From assembly GCA_038232275.1 (NCBI GenBank), contig JBBSIC010000006.1:22788-86787 (forward strand): a stretch of DNA of 64,000 nt, given 5' to 3'. Under the pieces are notes generated by a model, which worked only from the letters and a program-made list of their open reading frames with translations, made no database searches and was not told the origin of the DNA. Origin of the DNA: DATLGB01 sp038232275. GTDB lineage: Bacteria > Actinomycetota > Thermoleophilia > Solirubrobacterales > Solirubrobacteraceae. The position numbers were made by a program, and so were the translations under genes. Shown piece by piece: positions 8,227 through 15,676 of the stretch (the stretch's first letter is position 1; the number at the start of each line of letters is the position of its first letter).

Positions 8227-8433
8227 ATGAAGATCAGCGCACGCAATCAGCTCCGTGGGACCGTCCGGACGATCACCGAGGGCGCGGCGAATCGCAAACG
8301 TCGAGATCGACGTGGCCGGACAGCGCCTCGTGGCCTCGATCACGTCGAGGCCGCGCATGAGCTCGACCTGCAGCCGGGCAAGGAGGTCGTGGCAATCGTC
8401 AAGGCCTCCGACGTGCTCGTCGCCACCGACTGA
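8227..8433 (+). pseudogene. Mop/TOBE-type molybdate-binding protein with compensated frameshifts
   Basis: A single-domain TOBE (Mop) protein of 68 codons. The start (MKISARNQLRGTV) and the end (LQPGKEVVAIVKASDVLVATD) are in one frame and match molbindins well, but the middle of that frame is an Arg-rich nonsense stretch. The expected middle, NVEIDVAGQRLVASITS, is present in another frame. The shift is explained by one extra base near 8292-8299 and one missing base near 8345-8350, which restore the frame, so the ORF is open throughout. Either two sequencing errors or a natural double indel; if natural, about 18 core residues are scrambled and ligand binding is probably lost. Confidence 0.75.
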
Positions 8434-8658
8434 ACCCGCTGCCTAGTGGGGGCACGAACCCTGAAAGGTCCCTTCGATCTGCGCGGGAGTCAGGGCAGCT
8501 ACCGGCCCTGCGCGCGTGCTGTCGCGAAATGGCTCTGGCCGTGAACTCCGAGCTTGCGGTACGTGTGCGATGCGACTCACGCGGGCTCGCACAACGAGCA
8601 GCTCGGGGTGCGGATGGCGTCCGACCACAGCAGGTCGTCCGCTACCTTGAGCGCCCCT

Positions 8659-8730
8659 GGGGGCGTGGTGATAACGGGAGCACACGGCCTTTGCAAGGCT
8701 GAGGTGAGGGTTCGATTCCCTCCGCCTCCA
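8659..8730 (+). tRNA. tRNA-Ala (anticodon UGC)
   Basis: A 72-base cloverleaf. Acceptor GGGGGCG (8659-8665) pairs with CGCCTCC (8723-8729) with one G-T pair; D stem GTG/CAC with a 10-base loop; anticodon stem CGGCC/GGCTG around loop TTTGCAA with anticodon TGC at 8692-8694; T arm GAGGG-TTCGATT-CCCTC. The discriminator is A8730 and CCA is not encoded. The three-pair D stem is short but acceptable. Confidence 0.88.
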
Positions 8731-8741
8731 TCAGCACCTCA

Positions 8742-8765
8742 GAAGCCGCTCAGCCGAGCGGCTTC
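8742..8765 (+). terminator. Rho-independent terminator after tRNA-Ala
   Basis: GAAGCCGCT and AGCGGCTTC form a perfect 9-base stem with a 6-base loop, followed by CTTCTTTCG. It begins 12 bases after the tRNA and is the natural end of that transcript. Confidence 0.75.
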
Positions 8766-9474
8766 CTTCTTTCGAGGTCTGGCTTGCCCTCGGTTTGCTG
8801 CTTTGCTGGAAGGCACCAGCCAGGTCGGACGCTGTGCAGGCGCAAGGGGTAGCCCCAGCCGTAATCCGGCGGCGGATCGCGCCGCATCAGCTGCCGCCAT
8901 CGGTCTGCGTCACCACCAATTTCATCGACGGACGCTGACGACCAGAACGACGATCGCCGAGTAGCCGAGTAGCCGAGTACGCACGCGGCGGCCGCTGTCA
9001 AGCACTTGACACACATTTGATGCAAAGCCGGTTCCGCGGAACCTCTTTCGCGTCTGCCGTGAGGCGACGCTCGGAGATGCAGTCGGGCGGCCCAGCGGAT
9101 GTGTTGGCTCGAGGTTCCGCGGCAACGGCTTGGAGGCCGCCTCATCTCCCAGGTGGCGTTTGGATCTTCGACACGCGGGCGCGTATCGATCCGTAGACGC
9201 GATCGCGTTGGGCTCCCCCGTGGAGCTTGCGATCATGGGGCTTGGTCATCGAATCGGGGGCGAGCTCATGCCGACACCCGTCACCCATCTCAACTTGAAC
9301 GGCCTGTGGCTCTCGCTCGTGCCTGACAAAGCGGAAGCGCGCGCTGATCTCTCAGGCGCGACGCTTCCGCATGACGCGTGTCCACGTTGCTCACCAGCGC
9401 TGCCTTGCCGGCTGCTACCGCGCAGGCACCGCAGGGCTGAGGGAGCCCGTGTCGACGCCGGTAGGGTCGTGCGC
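8766..9474. other. Non-coding stretch downstream of tRNA-Ala, no gene recognised
   Basis: About 700 bases without a supportable gene. GC is visibly lower than in the flanking genes and the open frames on both strands show no family motif or sensible start. It contains three tandem copies of GCCGAGTA at 8956-8979. The combination of a tRNA 3' end, lower GC and no intact gene is what a decayed integration site looks like, but I found no integrase and no repeat of the tRNA 3' end downstream, so this is only a possibility. Confidence 0.4.
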
Positions 9475-9919
9475 ATGGCAACGCGTTCAGCGGGACGGCG
9501 GTGGTCGACCGCGCCATCGATGACGTCTTCGCCTTCCTGGCCGCCGGGACGAACGACCCGGCGTTCAGCCCGCGGTGCACGAGATGCGCAAGACGACGGA
9601 CGGGCCGGCGGGCGTCGGCACGACCTTCGAGAGCACGGTCAAGGACGCCGGGATGACGACGAGCCGGGTCTTCGAGCTCACGGCGTTCGAGGCGCCCACG
9701 AAGATCCGCTGGACCGAGCGGTCCAAGAACCTGATCACGGTGCCCGACGGGGGCTACGACCTCGAGCGGGTGAGTGACAGCCAGACGCGGATCACGATCC
9801 GCAACACGTTCGAGGGCCATGGATTCGGCAAGCTCATCCTCCGCTTCGCGCTCAAGAGCGCCGTCAGGGACGCGCCCGCGTTCGCGCAGCGCATCAAGGT
9901 GGCCGTCGAAGGGTCCTGA
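9475..9919 (+). pseudogene. SRPBCC family protein with two frameshifts
   Basis: A polyketide-cyclase/START-like (SRPBCC) ligand-binding protein of about 150 residues spread over three frames. From ATG 9475 the first codons (MAT) are in one frame; FSGTAVVDRAIDDVFAFLAAGTNDPAFSPR follows in a second; from about 9575 the rest (HEMRKTTDGPAGVGTTFES through FAQRIKVAVEGS) is in a third. Each shift is explained by one missing base (near 9485 and near 9573). The last part alone is open as 114 codons from a GTG at 9575 but would lack the first strand and helix of the fold. Either a decayed gene or sequencing errors. Confidence 0.75.
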
Positions 9920-10114
9920 CGCCGGCGGTCAGCTTCGTCATCAAGGCGCTGACCTGATGCGCGCGCGGATCGTTCGGCGAGCCCCTGCTCTCCTCGATGG
10001 CGGTCACGGGGACCGAACGCTGACCGAACCGCCCACAGCTCTCACACGCCCTCCCGGGCGACGGACCGCTCTTGGCGTCGGAATCCCCTGTTCCGTCTCG
10101 GCGCGGGGCACACC

Positions 10115-11257
10115 CTACTCGAGCCACAGCGCGGCGAGGTAGGTCTGCGACTCATCGGGGGTGCGGCCGCCATGGTGCCCGCGGAAGCGCACGCCGTAGT
10201 CGGCCGCCCAGCGCATCCAGGCCATGCGCCCGGGCGGGGGGAGGACGCACACCGATCCGAGGCGCTCGAGCAGGCGCGGGCCTGGGTCCGGACCGAAGGC
10301 GCCCTGAGCGAGCAGGTCGGCGACGGGGTGGACCTCGACGTGCGGGCTCAACGCGGCCACGGCACCCTCGATCTCCGCGTCCGGGACGTGCAGGAAGACG
10401 TCGCGGGCCGAGCCGGCCGGCCGCAGGTCGAGCTTGGCCAGGGGCGGGTGCAGGTCGTCGAGCCACAGCGTCGCGTCGGGGTCGACGTCGACCTGGCCGT
10501 GGTCGGCGGTCACCAGCAGCAGCGTGCCCGCCCCCGCTGCGTGCCCGATCGCCGCCGCGACGGCGTCCAGCACGTAGCCGACGGCGGCGTCGAAGTCCCC
10601 CGAGGCCGGCCCCGACAGATGTCCGGCGATGTCGATGCCGTGGAAGTAGACGTAGGCGTAGCCGCGGTCGAGCGCGGACACGGAGCGGATGGCGGCACGC
10701 AGCGCGTCACCGAGCTCTGCGTACGGGCGCAGGTCGGCGCCGCGGGCGGCGACGCCGTCGAAGGTCGACGGGCTGAAGTCCGCGGGCTGGTAGACGAGGG
10801 GGACGACGCCGCCGACGGCCAGCCGCTCGTAGAGGTTGGGCTGGGACGGCAGCAGGTCGCGCGGGTCGAAGCCCGCCGCGAGCAGCGTGTCGGGCCCGGG
10901 GTCGCCGGCGAAGGAGAACCGCAGCGGCGTGATCACGCGCCCGAGGGAGGGCTCGAGGACGTTCCATTCGTACAGGCCGTGCGACCCCACGGGCAGTCCC
11001 GTGTGCATCGTCGTGACGTGCGCGGTCGTCGTGGTCGGAAACTGCGCCTCCAACGGGCACACCGCCCCGTCGCGCAGCAGGCGCCGCAGGAGCGGATGGC
11101 GGTCGCCGTAGCGCTCGAAAAAGACCCGCCCGAACGCGTCGAGCAGCAGCAACACCACGCGATCGGCCCGCTCGGGCAGCCCCGGCAGGGAGGGCCCCCC
11201 GGCGCCGGTCAGGAGCCCCTCGACGTAGGGCGGGATGTCGGCGAAGCTGTACGTCAA
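10115..11257 (-). CDS. Alkaline phosphatase superfamily phosphodiesterase (type I PDE/NPP)
   Basis: 380 residues with the metal-binding skeleton of nucleotide pyrophosphatase/phosphodiesterases: LLLDAFG (first metal Asp), PTTTTAHVTTMHTGLPVG (Thr nucleophile), HGIDIAGHLSG (Asp/His), TADHGQ (Asp/His) and a terminal GHHGG. It should hydrolyse phosphodiester or pyrophosphate bonds using two zinc-like ions; the substrate is unknown. There is no signal peptide, so it is probably cytoplasmic. The start appears to be TTG at 11257, 9 bases after the stop of the small basic protein gene, suggesting co-transcription. Confidence 0.85.
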   Translation of the reverse strand: MTYSFADIPPYVEGLLTGAGGPSLPGLPERADRVVLLLLDAFGRVFFERYGDRHPLLRRLLRDGAVCPLEAQFPTTTTAHVTTMHTGLPVGSHGLYEWNVLEPSLGRVITPLRFSFAGDPGPDTLLAAGFDPRDLLPSQPNLYERLAVGGVVPLVYQPADFSPSTFDGVAARGADLRPYAELGDALRAAIRSVSALDRGYAYVYFHGIDIAGHLSGPASGDFDAAVGYVLDAVAAAIGHAAGAGTLLLVTADHGQVDVDPDATLWLDDLHPPLAKLDLRPAGSARDVFLHVPDAEIEGAVAALSPHVEVHPVADLLAQGAFGPDPGPRLLERLGSVCVLPPPGRMAWMRWAADYGVRFRGHHGGRTPDESQTYLAALWLE

Positions 11258-11266
11258 GAACTGCGT

Positions 11267-11464
11267 CTAAAAGAAGAAGCCACCGCGCTCGAGCTCTTCC
11301 TGGCGCAGACGGGCAGCGGCCATGTAGCCACGGGTGCGGTCGGCCTTGGCCTGCAGGCGGACGTCCTCGGCGGCGACGGTGCCCTTCTCGGGCTTTGCCA
11401 GCGCAGCGGCGCGCTTGCTGGCGGCAGTGGCGCGAGATCCTGAAGAGGCTTTGCGGGGCGGCAT
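11267..11464 (-). CDS. Small basic Ala/Lys/Arg-rich protein
   Basis: 65 residues, MPPRKASSGSRATAASKRAA onward, with a basic first half and a likely helix (residues about 35-58, RLQAKADRTRGYMAAARLRQ) ending in GGFFF. Unrecognised; composition could suit nucleic-acid binding. A good ribosome binding site (AGGAAGG, 8 bases before ATG) supports it as a real gene. It precedes the phosphodiesterase gene by 9 bases. Confidence 0.6.
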   Translation of the reverse strand: MPPRKASSGSRATAASKRAAALAKPEKGTVAAEDVRLQAKADRTRGYMAAARLRQEELERGGFFF

Positions 11465-11791
11465 GGGAAGGCCTTCCTAGCTCCTCGAGGGCTGTGCGCG
11501 GAGGTCGAGGGGCGAAGAGGCTCCGTGCAGAACGACACCTCAAGGTTAGCTCAACGCGCGGCGCCACCCGGCGGAACGGGCTCAGGGGCCGCGCGGCGTC
11601 CCTTCCGCGCGACCCTGAGCAAGACGGCCGGCGCGCTGTCCGGACGACCCAGGGCAGTGGGTCGCTCGGGCGTCACGCCGGCGCCCCCTCACGGGGACGG
11701 GCCGAACCATTATCCGTCGCTGGATCCGGTGGCCTGGACTCGTAGTCGGCACCCGGAGCGGGGAAGGCGCGCGACGGGCCTCGGGGGTCGA
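11465..11791. other. Intergenic stretch, no gene seen
   Basis: About 330 bases between the start of the small basic protein gene and the end of the PhzF-like gene (both on the minus strand). Open frames here are shadows of high GC. It should hold the promoter of the downstream pair on the minus strand; TTGAGC near 11550 is a weak -35 candidate, nothing firmer. Confidence 0.4.
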
Positions 11792-12646
11792 TCAAGCGTC
11801 CAGAAGGACTTCGCCGTCGACGATCACGGTGACGTCGCCGCTGACCCGGACGCGGTCGCCGGCGATCTCCGCGTACAGGACGCTGCGCCGCCCGATCTCG
11901 ACGCCCTGGACGATCTCGAGGCGCTCGCAGCCCGTGCGCGCCGCGACGTGCGCGCACAGCGGGCCGGCCGCCGATCCGGTCGCGGGGTCCTCGCCCTCGA
12001 CGGCCGTGCGCACGAAGGAGCGCGCCGCCACGCGCCCCGTCTCCGGGTCGACATGCGCCAGGTAGAGCGTGAGCGCCTCCCGCGGGGCGAGCACCCGGGC
12101 GATCGCGTCGTAGTCGGGCAGCGCGCGCCCCAGCGCCGCGGGGTCGCGGACGCAGGCCATCGCCTGCCAGACGCCGGTGGAGACGAACTGGGCCGGCAGG
12201 TCCGGGGCGATCTCTGAGCCCGCGAGGCCGACGGCTCCGAGGACGTCCTCGGGATCGAGCTCGTCGCCGAAGCGGGCCGGCTCCTGGAGCATCGACGCGT
12301 GCGCGCGGTCGCCGTCGAGCTCGACGGTCACGGGCTGGCGCCCGGCGATCGTCTCCTGCGCGTAGGTGACGGCGCTCCTCCCGCGGGCGCGCGCGACGGC
12401 CACCGCGGTGCCGAGCGACGGATGGCCCGCGAACGGGATCTCGCCCGTCGGCATGAAGATGCGGTGGCGGTAGTCGGCGCCCTGCGCCGACTGGACGAAC
12501 GAGGTCTCCGACAGCCGCATCTCCTGCGCGAAGCGCAGCATCGTGGCGTCGTCGAGGCCGTCGGCGTCGTGGACGACCGCCAGGCCGTTGCCCGTCAGTC
12601 GCTCGGAGGTGAAGACGTCGAGCAGCGTGAAGCGACGCCGGGAGAT
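11792..12646 (-). CDS. PhzF family epimerase/isomerase
   Basis: Belongs to the diaminopimelate-epimerase-like PhzF fold. The catalytic Glu lies in MRLSETSFV, followed by the family signature FMPTGEIPFAGHPSLG and later DPATGSAAGPL. The conserved N-terminus (RRRFTLLDVFTSERLTGNGLAVV) lies upstream of the first ATG (12541) and begins right after the TAG of the previous gene; no ATG, GTG or TTG exists there, so the ATC at 12646 is the best candidate for initiation, or the base has changed. Without those residues the fold would lack its first strand. The substrate of most PhzF-like proteins is unknown. Confidence 0.8.
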   Translation of the reverse strand: MSRRRFTLLDVFTSERLTGNGLAVVHDADGLDDATMLRFAQEMRLSETSFVQSAQGADYRHRIFMPTGEIPFAGHPSLGTAVAVARARGRSAVTYAQETIAGRQPVTVELDGDRAHASMLQEPARFGDELDPEDVLGAVGLAGSEIAPDLPAQFVSTGVWQAMACVRDPAALGRALPDYDAIARVLAPREALTLYLAHVDPETGRVAARSFVRTAVEGEDPATGSAAGPLCAHVAARTGCERLEIVQGVEIGRRSVLYAEIAGDRVRVSGDVTVIVDGEVLLDA

Positions 12647-12649
12647 GCC

Positions 12650-13204
12650 CTACTCGTCGAAGTCGAAGTCGCGCGGCGGCTTCTGCTCGAACCACAGCCG
12701 GTCATGCTCCGGCGTCTCCTGAAGGAACTCGGGCGTCTCCTCGAGCAGATCCTCGCCCTCCTCGTCAGGCGCTACGTAGTCCGCGGGCGGCTTGCCGCCG
12801 GCCGCGTGGGCCTCGGCGGCCGTGAACTCGCTCGTCGACTGCGACGGGGGACGGCGATGGTCCAGCGCGTCGCCGAACGGGACCTCGTCGGGCTCGTCCT
12901 CGAGCCACGAGCCGCTCGCACGCGGTGGTGGCGGGGATGCCGGTGCCGGCGCGGCCGGCCGAGCGGGATCGACGGGCACCTCGGGCAGGCCGGGCAGGTA
13001 CGCGGGCGGTCCGACGGGCGGGGGCGGCAGCTCGGCCTCCGCGGGCGGCTCGGGCGCGATGGGCGCCGCGGTCTGCGGCGGCTGGGCCGCCTTGCCCACC
13101 GGCCCGAAGGCCTCGGACTCCAGGCGTTGCACTTCGTTGTCGGCGGCACCGGAGCGGCGCTTGAGCTCCAGGTGCTGACGGATGGCGTCGTCGAGCGTTC
13201 CCAT
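12650..13204 (-). CDS. Pro-rich acidic protein with conserved ends, unknown function
   Basis: 184 residues from ATG 13204 (ribosome site AAGGGA upstream). It has a conserved-looking N-terminal helix MGTLDDAIRQHLELKRRSGA, a long proline/alanine-rich linker (about residues 40-100) and an acidic C-terminus ending ETPEHDRLWFEQKPPRDFDF. Proteins with these two end motifs and a variable disordered middle are common in actinobacteria, function unknown. Its stop is 3 bases before the ATC proposed as the PhzF start, so translation may be coupled. Confidence 0.7.
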   Translation of the reverse strand: MGTLDDAIRQHLELKRRSGAADNEVQRLESEAFGPVGKAAQPPQTAAPIAPEPPAEAELPPPPVGPPAYLPGLPEVPVDPARPAAPAPASPPPPRASGSWLEDEPDEVPFGDALDHRRPPSQSTSEFTAAEAHAAGGKPPADYVAPDEEGEDLLEETPEFLQETPEHDRLWFEQKPPRDFDFDE

Positions 13205-13270
13205 AAAGCATCCCTTGAAGTGAAGTTCGGCCGCGGCTGTCACAGACCTTCTCGAGCGGCTCCTACAAGG

Positions 13271-15157
13271 CTACCCAGCTTTCGCGACTCGATTCTTCCC
13301 GCGCCGCTTCGCCCGATACAGCGCCGCGTCCGCCGCCTGGACCAGCGCGTCCTTGTCCGCGACGGCGGACTGCGGGAGCGCCGCCGCGCCGACGGAGGCC
13401 GTGATCCGCACGACCCCATCGCCCCCGTGGAGCATCGGGATCTCGAGGCTCGCGATCCGCGCGCGCAGCCGCTCGGCGAACAGGTACGCGCCCTCGAGAT
13501 CGGTCTGCGGCAGGGCGACGGCCATCTCCTCCCCGCCGTAGCGCGCCGGCTCGTCGATCTCGCGCGCTGTGTCGAGCAGCACCCGGGCGACCTCGCGCAG
13601 CACCTGATCGCCCTGCAGGTGGCCGTAGAGATCGTTGACGCTCTTGAAATCGTCGATGTCGAGCATGATCAGGCCGAGCGGTTGCCCGAAGCGCTTCGCC
13701 CGCTCGACCTCGATCGACATGACCTCCTGGAAGCGGCGGTGGTTGAACAGGCCGGTCAATTCGTCCGTGACGGCCTGGCGCTGCACGGTCTCGTGCAGGT
13801 CCGCGTTCTCCATCGAGACGGCGGCCTGCTCGGCCAGGTAGTTGAAGAGGTCCTGCTCGGCGGGCGTGAAGGGCCGTCCTGCGCGCGCGACGGAGACCAG
13901 GCCGACGACCTTCGTCCCGCCGCCGGACGGGCGCAGAGGGTGCGAGAGGGCGTGCGCGTCGCCGTCGCTGAGCTCGGCCGCGTCGAGTGTCTCGAGCACC
14001 TTGGCCTCGACGACGTCGAGGACGGGCCGCAGCGCGCCGAGCTCGCCGACGACCGCGTGCTCGGCGAGCGCGCCGCCGGGCGCGTCGCGCACGCTGGCGC
14101 GCCCGACGTCGGCCGCGACCCCGTCGACCGCCGTCTGGACGACGATCTCCAGCAGCGCGTCGCGGTCCAGGCCCGTCGCCAGGGCGCCGCCGACGCGGCG
14201 GACCGCGAGCTGCAGGCGCTCACGCTCCGCGCCCAGCTCGTCCAGGCGGGACTCCAACTGGCGCGCCATCGCGTTGAACTCGCTGCCGAGCGCGGCGAAC
14301 TCGTCGTTGCCCTCCGTCGGGACCTTCACGCCGAGCTCCCCGCTCCCGAGCCGGCGCGCGGCCTGCAGCAGGCGCTGCATCTGCGCCTGCAGGGATCGCG
14401 AGAGGGCCAGCGCGAAGGCGAACGCGAGCAGCAGGAAGGCCGCCAGCAGCCCCGCCACGAGGTAGCGGTTCTTGTGCGTCGCGTTGCCCGTCGCCCGCGC
14501 GTCGGCGAGCAGTCGCACGGTCGTGCGGGCCGCGTCCTCGAACGACTGGGTGGTGAAGGTCGTGAGGCGGTAGGTCCGGTCGCCGAGCCGCTTGTCGCCG
14601 TGGTCGGGCAGCTTCACGCCGGTCGCGCCGGTGAGCGTGGACGCCGAGACCCCGCCGGGCCCGGCGACGATGACGTCGAGCCCGGTGAGCTTGTGCACGG
14701 CGACGGCGAAGCCGCGCGCTCTGGTGACCGACGTGCGCAGCGAGCCGGCGGCGGCGCCCCGCCGGTCGACGAGGTCGGTCGTCGCGCCGGCGATCGCGTC
14801 GCGCGCCCCGGTCTCGTGGCGGGTGCCGTCCGCGAGCCGCAGCACCGCGCGCGTCGCACCCGCGCGCCTGGCGCCGGCCGCGAGCTGGGCATCGATCGCG
14901 CCCGGGTCCTTCGAGGCGATCGCCGCCGCGAGCGCCGCGGAGCGACCGATGCTGCGCCCGGCCGCGGCCGCCGCCGCCTCCTCCTGGCGGAACAGGTTGC
15001 CTGCCGACTTCTGCGCCTGTGCCAGGCGCGCGTCGCTCTTGCCCTGCTCGGAGTCCGCCACGAGCCGCAACAGCACGAGCGTCACCATCACCATCGGCAG
15101 GATCACGATGGCGACGAAGAACCAGCTGAGTCGAGCGCGGAAGCTTCTTGGAAACAT
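13271..15157 (-). CDS. Membrane diguanylate cyclase: sensor, HAMP, GAF, GGDEF
   Basis: 628 residues. Membrane helix 1 at about 12-34, an extracytoplasmic sensor of about 200 residues (Ala-rich, similar in layout to dCache/CHASE sensors), helix 2 at about 232-255, HAMP linker with LGSGELGVKVPTEGNDEFAALGSEFN, a GAF-like domain (about 310-455) and GGDEF. The active loop reads RYGGEEM, an allowed GGEEF variant, and REID five residues earlier is an intact RxxD inhibitory site, so the enzyme should make cyclic di-GMP and be product-inhibited. DELTGLFNHRRFQE marks the domain start. It is followed on the other strand by tRNA-Ala(CGC). Confidence 0.92.
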   Translation of the reverse strand: MFPRSFRARLSWFFVAIVILPMVMVTLVLLRLVADSEQGKSDARLAQAQKSAGNLFRQEEAAAAAAGRSIGRSAALAAAIASKDPGAIDAQLAAGARRAGATRAVLRLADGTRHETGARDAIAGATTDLVDRRGAAAGSLRTSVTRARGFAVAVHKLTGLDVIVAGPGGVSASTLTGATGVKLPDHGDKRLGDRTYRLTTFTTQSFEDAARTTVRLLADARATGNATHKNRYLVAGLLAAFLLLAFAFALALSRSLQAQMQRLLQAARRLGSGELGVKVPTEGNDEFAALGSEFNAMARQLESRLDELGAERERLQLAVRRVGGALATGLDRDALLEIVVQTAVDGVAADVGRASVRDAPGGALAEHAVVGELGALRPVLDVVEAKVLETLDAAELSDGDAHALSHPLRPSGGGTKVVGLVSVARAGRPFTPAEQDLFNYLAEQAAVSMENADLHETVQRQAVTDELTGLFNHRRFQEVMSIEVERAKRFGQPLGLIMLDIDDFKSVNDLYGHLQGDQVLREVARVLLDTAREIDEPARYGGEEMAVALPQTDLEGAYLFAERLRARIASLEIPMLHGGDGVVRITASVGAAALPQSAVADKDALVQAADAALYRAKRRGKNRVAKAG

Positions 15158-15260
15158 TGTGAGGCCGAGCGGCGGCCGAGCGTACCCTTCCCCAGTGACC
15201 CGCGACGCCAGTACAATCGGCCACCCACGGCGCGGGCGGTAGCCCGCAGGTCCGTGGCCC

Positions 15261-15333
15261 GGGGCTATAGCTCAGTTGGGAGAGTGCCTGGATCGCACCC
15301 AGGAGGTCGTCGGTTCGAGTCCGACTAGCTCCA
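15261..15333 (+). tRNA. tRNA-Ala (anticodon CGC)
   Basis: 73 bases: acceptor GGGGCTA/TAGCTCC, D arm AGCTCAGTTGGGAGAGT, anticodon stem CCTGG/CCAGG around loop ATCGCAC with anticodon CGC at 15294-15296, T arm GTCGG-TTCGAGT-CCGAC, discriminator A. CCA is not encoded. The second alanine tRNA in the window; the 3' side borders a lower-GC accessory stretch. Confidence 0.93.
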
Positions 15334-15636
15334 TCGCCCGGGTTTCGCGGCCTCTACGCGGGATTCGGGCGTTTGCGTTCTGGCGGACGCGGAACGCGGC
15401 GCGGTCTTTTGAGGATCAGACGACGTGGCTGGCGGTCAACTGCTCAAAAAGACTGCTGTGGCGCAGCTGATACGTGTCGCGTGGCACACGGTCAAGATGC
15501 GAGCAGAGAGGTTCGAAGTCGGTAGCGATTGGCGTAGCTGCCGCTGATGGCCCCGTGCTCGCGACCGACAGCCGGACCATGAGGCCTTGCTCGCCCACGG
15601 CTCCTCGACTGGTCGTCGATCGGACCTTCCCGGCTC

Positions 15637-15666
15637 GTACTCGAATGCCGCCCGGCTCCCGAGTAC
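15637..15666. promoter_or_regulatory. Inverted repeat upstream of the ATPase gene
   Basis: GTACTCG (15637-15643) and CGAGTAC (15660-15666) form a perfect 7-base inverted repeat with a 16-base spacer, ending 10 bases before the GTG of the ATPase gene. It overlaps the place a core promoter would occupy, so it could be an operator. The rest of the 343 bases between the tRNA and this gene (15334-15676) has lower GC and no gene that I can support. Confidence 0.4.
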
Positions 15667-15676
15667 GGTTTCTCCC

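Noticed and set aside
8492..8520. Small inverted repeat CAGGGC/GCCCTG after the Mop gene as a terminator
   Set aside because: Only six base pairs with an 8-base loop and no T-run; too weak to list as a feature.
9099..9326. Short open frame after tRNA-Ala(UGC) as a gene
   Set aside because: No family motif, no ribosome site, Arg/Gly-rich translation like a random frame.
12299..15328. A 1009-codon open frame on the plus strand opposite the PhzF, Pro-rich and GGDEF genes
   Set aside because: Its translation is low-complexity Arg/Ala/Gly and the opposite strand carries three well-supported genes; long antisense frames are an effect of very high GC.
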